From: JBCDIQ01 sp039024295
GTDB lineage: Bacteria > Bacteroidota > Bacteroidia > J057
Assembly (NCBI GenBank): GCA_039024295.1
Contig: JBCDIQ010000296.1
Location: 1 to 7,751 of the forward strand
Direction of reading: 5' to 3'
DNA: 7,751 bases
Shown here: positions 6,245 through 7,751 of the stretch, in pieces
How the letters are laid out: every line of letters begins with the position of its first letter
Position numbering within the stretch: position 1 is the stretch's first letter
The notes under the pieces: generated by a model
Seen by the model: only the letters and a program-made list of their open reading frames with translations
Told to the model about the DNA's origin: nothing
The model's database searches: none
Program-made: the position numbers and the translations under genes

Positions 6245-6467
6245 GGATTGTAGGTGTTTTGAGAATGAATGGAAGGTTCAATCTTGAGGTAGTATGTGCA
6301 TGCCTTCTCCCAGCATAAAATAGCGATCTCGAAGTCAAAGGACAAGTGCATTACACCACTCTGACAGACAGGCTTGAAACAGAAAATTCTAGTTTTCGTC
6401 CGCTGTTGGCAAATAGCCCCTAAAGTGCGAACTTAGCGCGTCGAAATGTGTATAACCCTGGCAATTT
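6245..6467. other. divergent intergenic region between the regulator and glnS
   Basis: This 223-base region must hold the start signals of both genes, which point away from each other. Neither start codon has a clear Shine-Dalgarno sequence. An A/T-rich inverted repeat, GAAAA (6382-6386) against TTTTC (6393-6397), sits near the middle. I see no convincing promoter for glnS. Confidence 0.4.
6315..6345 (-). promoter_or_regulatory. candidate Bacteroidota-type promoter for the regulator gene
   Basis: Read on the minus strand, TTG (bases 6345-6343) is followed after 20 bases by TATTTTAT (6322-6315), which matches six of eight positions of the Bacteroidota -7 element TAnnTTTG. Transcription would start near 6308, giving a leader of about 60 bases. 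The match is partial and the call is tentative. Confidence 0.22.
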
Positions 6468-7751
6468 ATGTCCACTGAAACTACAGCCTCCCTGAATTTT
6501 CTGGAACAAATCGTTGAAGAAGACCTTCACAACGGTAAGCACGAAAGCATTTACACCCGCTTTCCACCAGAACCCAATGGCTACCTGCATTTGGGCCATG
6601 CAAAGTCTATTTGCCTGAACTTTGGCCTTGCCCAGAAATACGGCGGAAAAACCAACCTTCGGTTTGATGATACCAACCCCGTGGCAGAGGACCAGGAATA
6701 CGTGGATTCCATTATGGAGGATGTACGCTGGCTGGGGTTTGAGTGGGAAGGAGAAACCCGTTATGCTTCTGACTATTTTGATGAGTTATACGACATGGCA
6801 GTTGCCCTGATCAAGCAAGGAAAAGCATATGTAGATGATTCCAACTTGGATGAGATTCGTCGGATGCGAGGGGTGCCCACATCTCCAGGGGAAGAGAGCC
6901 CGTTTCGCAGCCGGTCAGTAGAAGAAAACCTGGACCTGTTTGAGCGAATGAAAAAGGGCGAGTTTGAAGAAGGCTCCCGGGTACTTCGTGCCAAAGCGGA
7001 TATGACTTCTCCCAACATGCACATGCGGGATGCCGTCATGTATCGTATCCTGCATCGACATCATCACCGGACAGGAGATAAATGGCACATCTACCCAATG
7101 TATGACTGGGCCCACGGACAGAGTGACGCTATAGAAGGCATTACCCATTCGATCTGTACGCTTGAATTTGAAGTGCATCGGCCCTTGTACGATTGGTTTT
7201 TGGACCAACTCCCTCCTTTTGACCCAAGACCGCGCCAAATCGAATTTGCTCGTCTCAACCTGAACTATACCATCATGAGCAAGCGTAAATTGCTCCAACT
7301 GGTAACTGAGGGCCATGTAAATGGCTGGGATGATCCGCGGATGCCGACCATTTCAGGGATTCGCAGGCGTGGGTATACCCCTGCTGCAATTCGGAATTTT
7401 GCTGAGCGGGTAGGGGTGGCCAAGCGCGAGAATGTGATTGACCTTGCGTTACTTGAATTCAGCGTTCGTGAAGACCTGAACAAAATTGCCCCTCGTGTAA
7501 TGGGGGTCCTTGATCCCATCAAACTGGTCCTAACCAACTATCCGGAAGGACAAACGGAGATGCTCTCCCTGGAGAATAACCCAGAGGACCCTGAAAGTGG
7601 AAGTCGGGAAGTCCCCTTTAGTCGGGAGTTGTATATTGAACGGGCAGATTTCATGGAAGATCCTCCCCGGAAATTTTTTCGACTGGGGCCTGGCCGTGAG
7701 GTTCGTCTCAAAGGGGCTTATATCATCAAGTGCGAGGATTTTGTGAAGGAT
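6468..7751 (+). CDS. glnS: glutaminyl-tRNA synthetase (5' part, cut by window end)
   Basis: GlnRS charges tRNA-Gln with glutamine in the cytoplasm using ATP. The first 428 codons are present and run in frame off the window edge; E. coli GlnRS has 554 residues, so roughly a quarter is missing. The class I signatures are clear: PPEPNGYLHLGH (residues 33-44, HIGH motif HLGH 41-44) and MSKRK (270-274). Residues that contact glutamine or set specificity in E. coli GlnRS have counterparts here: Asp67 (in FDDTNP), Tyr212 (in YPMYD), Cys230 (in HSICTLEF) and Gln257 (in RQIEF). This favours GlnRS over the related GluRS. The anticodon-binding beta-barrel begins in the last ~90 residues. The ATG at 6468 is chosen because it places the HIGH motif at the expected distance and no earlier in-frame start has support. 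The gene is divergent from the regulator and probably unrelated to it. Confidence 0.96.
   Translation, partial: MSTETTASLNFLEQIVEEDLHNGKHESIYTRFPPEPNGYLHLGHAKSICLNFGLAQKYGGKTNLRFDDTNPVAEDQEYVDSIMEDVRWLGFEWEGETRYASDYFDELYDMAVALIKQGKAYVDDSNLDEIRRMRGVPTSPGEESPFRSRSVEENLDLFERMKKGEFEEGSRVLRAKADMTSPNMHMRDAVMYRILHRHHHRTGDKWHIYPMYDWAHGQSDAIEGITHSICTLEFEVHRPLYDWFLDQLPPFDPRPRQIEFARLNLNYTIMSKRKLLQLVTEGHVNGWDDPRMPTISGIRRRGYTPAAIRNFAERVGVAKRENVIDLALLEFSVREDLNKIAPRVMGVLDPIKLVLTNYPEGQTEMLSLENNPEDPESGSREVPFSRELYIERADFMEDPPRKFFRLGPGREVRLKGAYIIKCEDFVKD

Noticed and set aside
6382..6397. GAAAA/TTTTC inverted repeat between the regulator and glnS
   Set aside because: It is low-complexity and A/T-rich; a five-base match is expected by chance.
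6451..6456. TATAAC upstream of glnS as a sigma-70-like -10 box
   Set aside because: It sits only 12 bases before the start codon, has no fitting upstream element, and the E. coli consensus is not the usual one in Bacteroidota.
6915..7537. Open frames of 90 and 133 codons on the minus strand within glnS
   Set aside because: They lie antisense to a strongly conserved enzyme and show no domain of their own.

Overview
The window looks like chromosomal DNA of a Bacteroidota bacterium, perhaps of the Saprospiria (Lewinella/Haliscomenobacter-like). The reasons are a hybrid two-component regulator with an AraC output domain (typical of the phylum), a lipoprotein whose lipidated cysteine is followed by a charged K/D-rich tail, a bacterial GlnRS, starts without clear Shine-Dalgarno sequences, and a hairpin-rich intergenic repeat of a kind I associate with this phylum. 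The genus-level guess is inference only.

Layout. Bases 1-195 hold at most the last codons of a plus-strand gene (stop at 98-100) and a short convergent spacer. Bases 196-2529 (minus) encode a 777-residue lipoprotein. Its first ~380 residues are domains 1-3 of a cholesterol-dependent cytolysin (CDC, thiol-activated cytolysin), and its C-terminal half is a predicted seven-bladed FG-GAP/VCBS beta-propeller standing where the membrane-recognition domain 4 should be. Bases 2530-3148 form a 619-base intergenic region in two parts. The part next to the lipoprotein gene is dense in operator-like dyads and direct repeats. The part nearer the regulator is an interspersed-type repeat made of small hairpins. 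Bases 3149-6244 (minus) encode a 1031-residue one-protein signalling system: signal peptide, TPR sensor region, one membrane helix, histidine kinase, receiver, and AraC-type DNA-binding domain. Bases 6245-6467 are a divergent promoter region. Bases 6468-7751 (plus) are the first 428 codons of glnS, cut by the window end.

How the genes may work together. The regulator and the cytolysin-propeller lipoprotein lie in tandem on one strand, and the lipoprotein's upstream region carries a 10-bp direct repeat spaced 21 bp apart, a geometry suited to AraC-family binding. A plausible model is that the TPR/kinase regulator controls a surface-anchored pore-forming protein that uses a propeller instead of domain 4 to select its target. 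The domain architecture is read directly from the sequence; the regulatory link is inference. glnS is a housekeeping gene with no evident connection.
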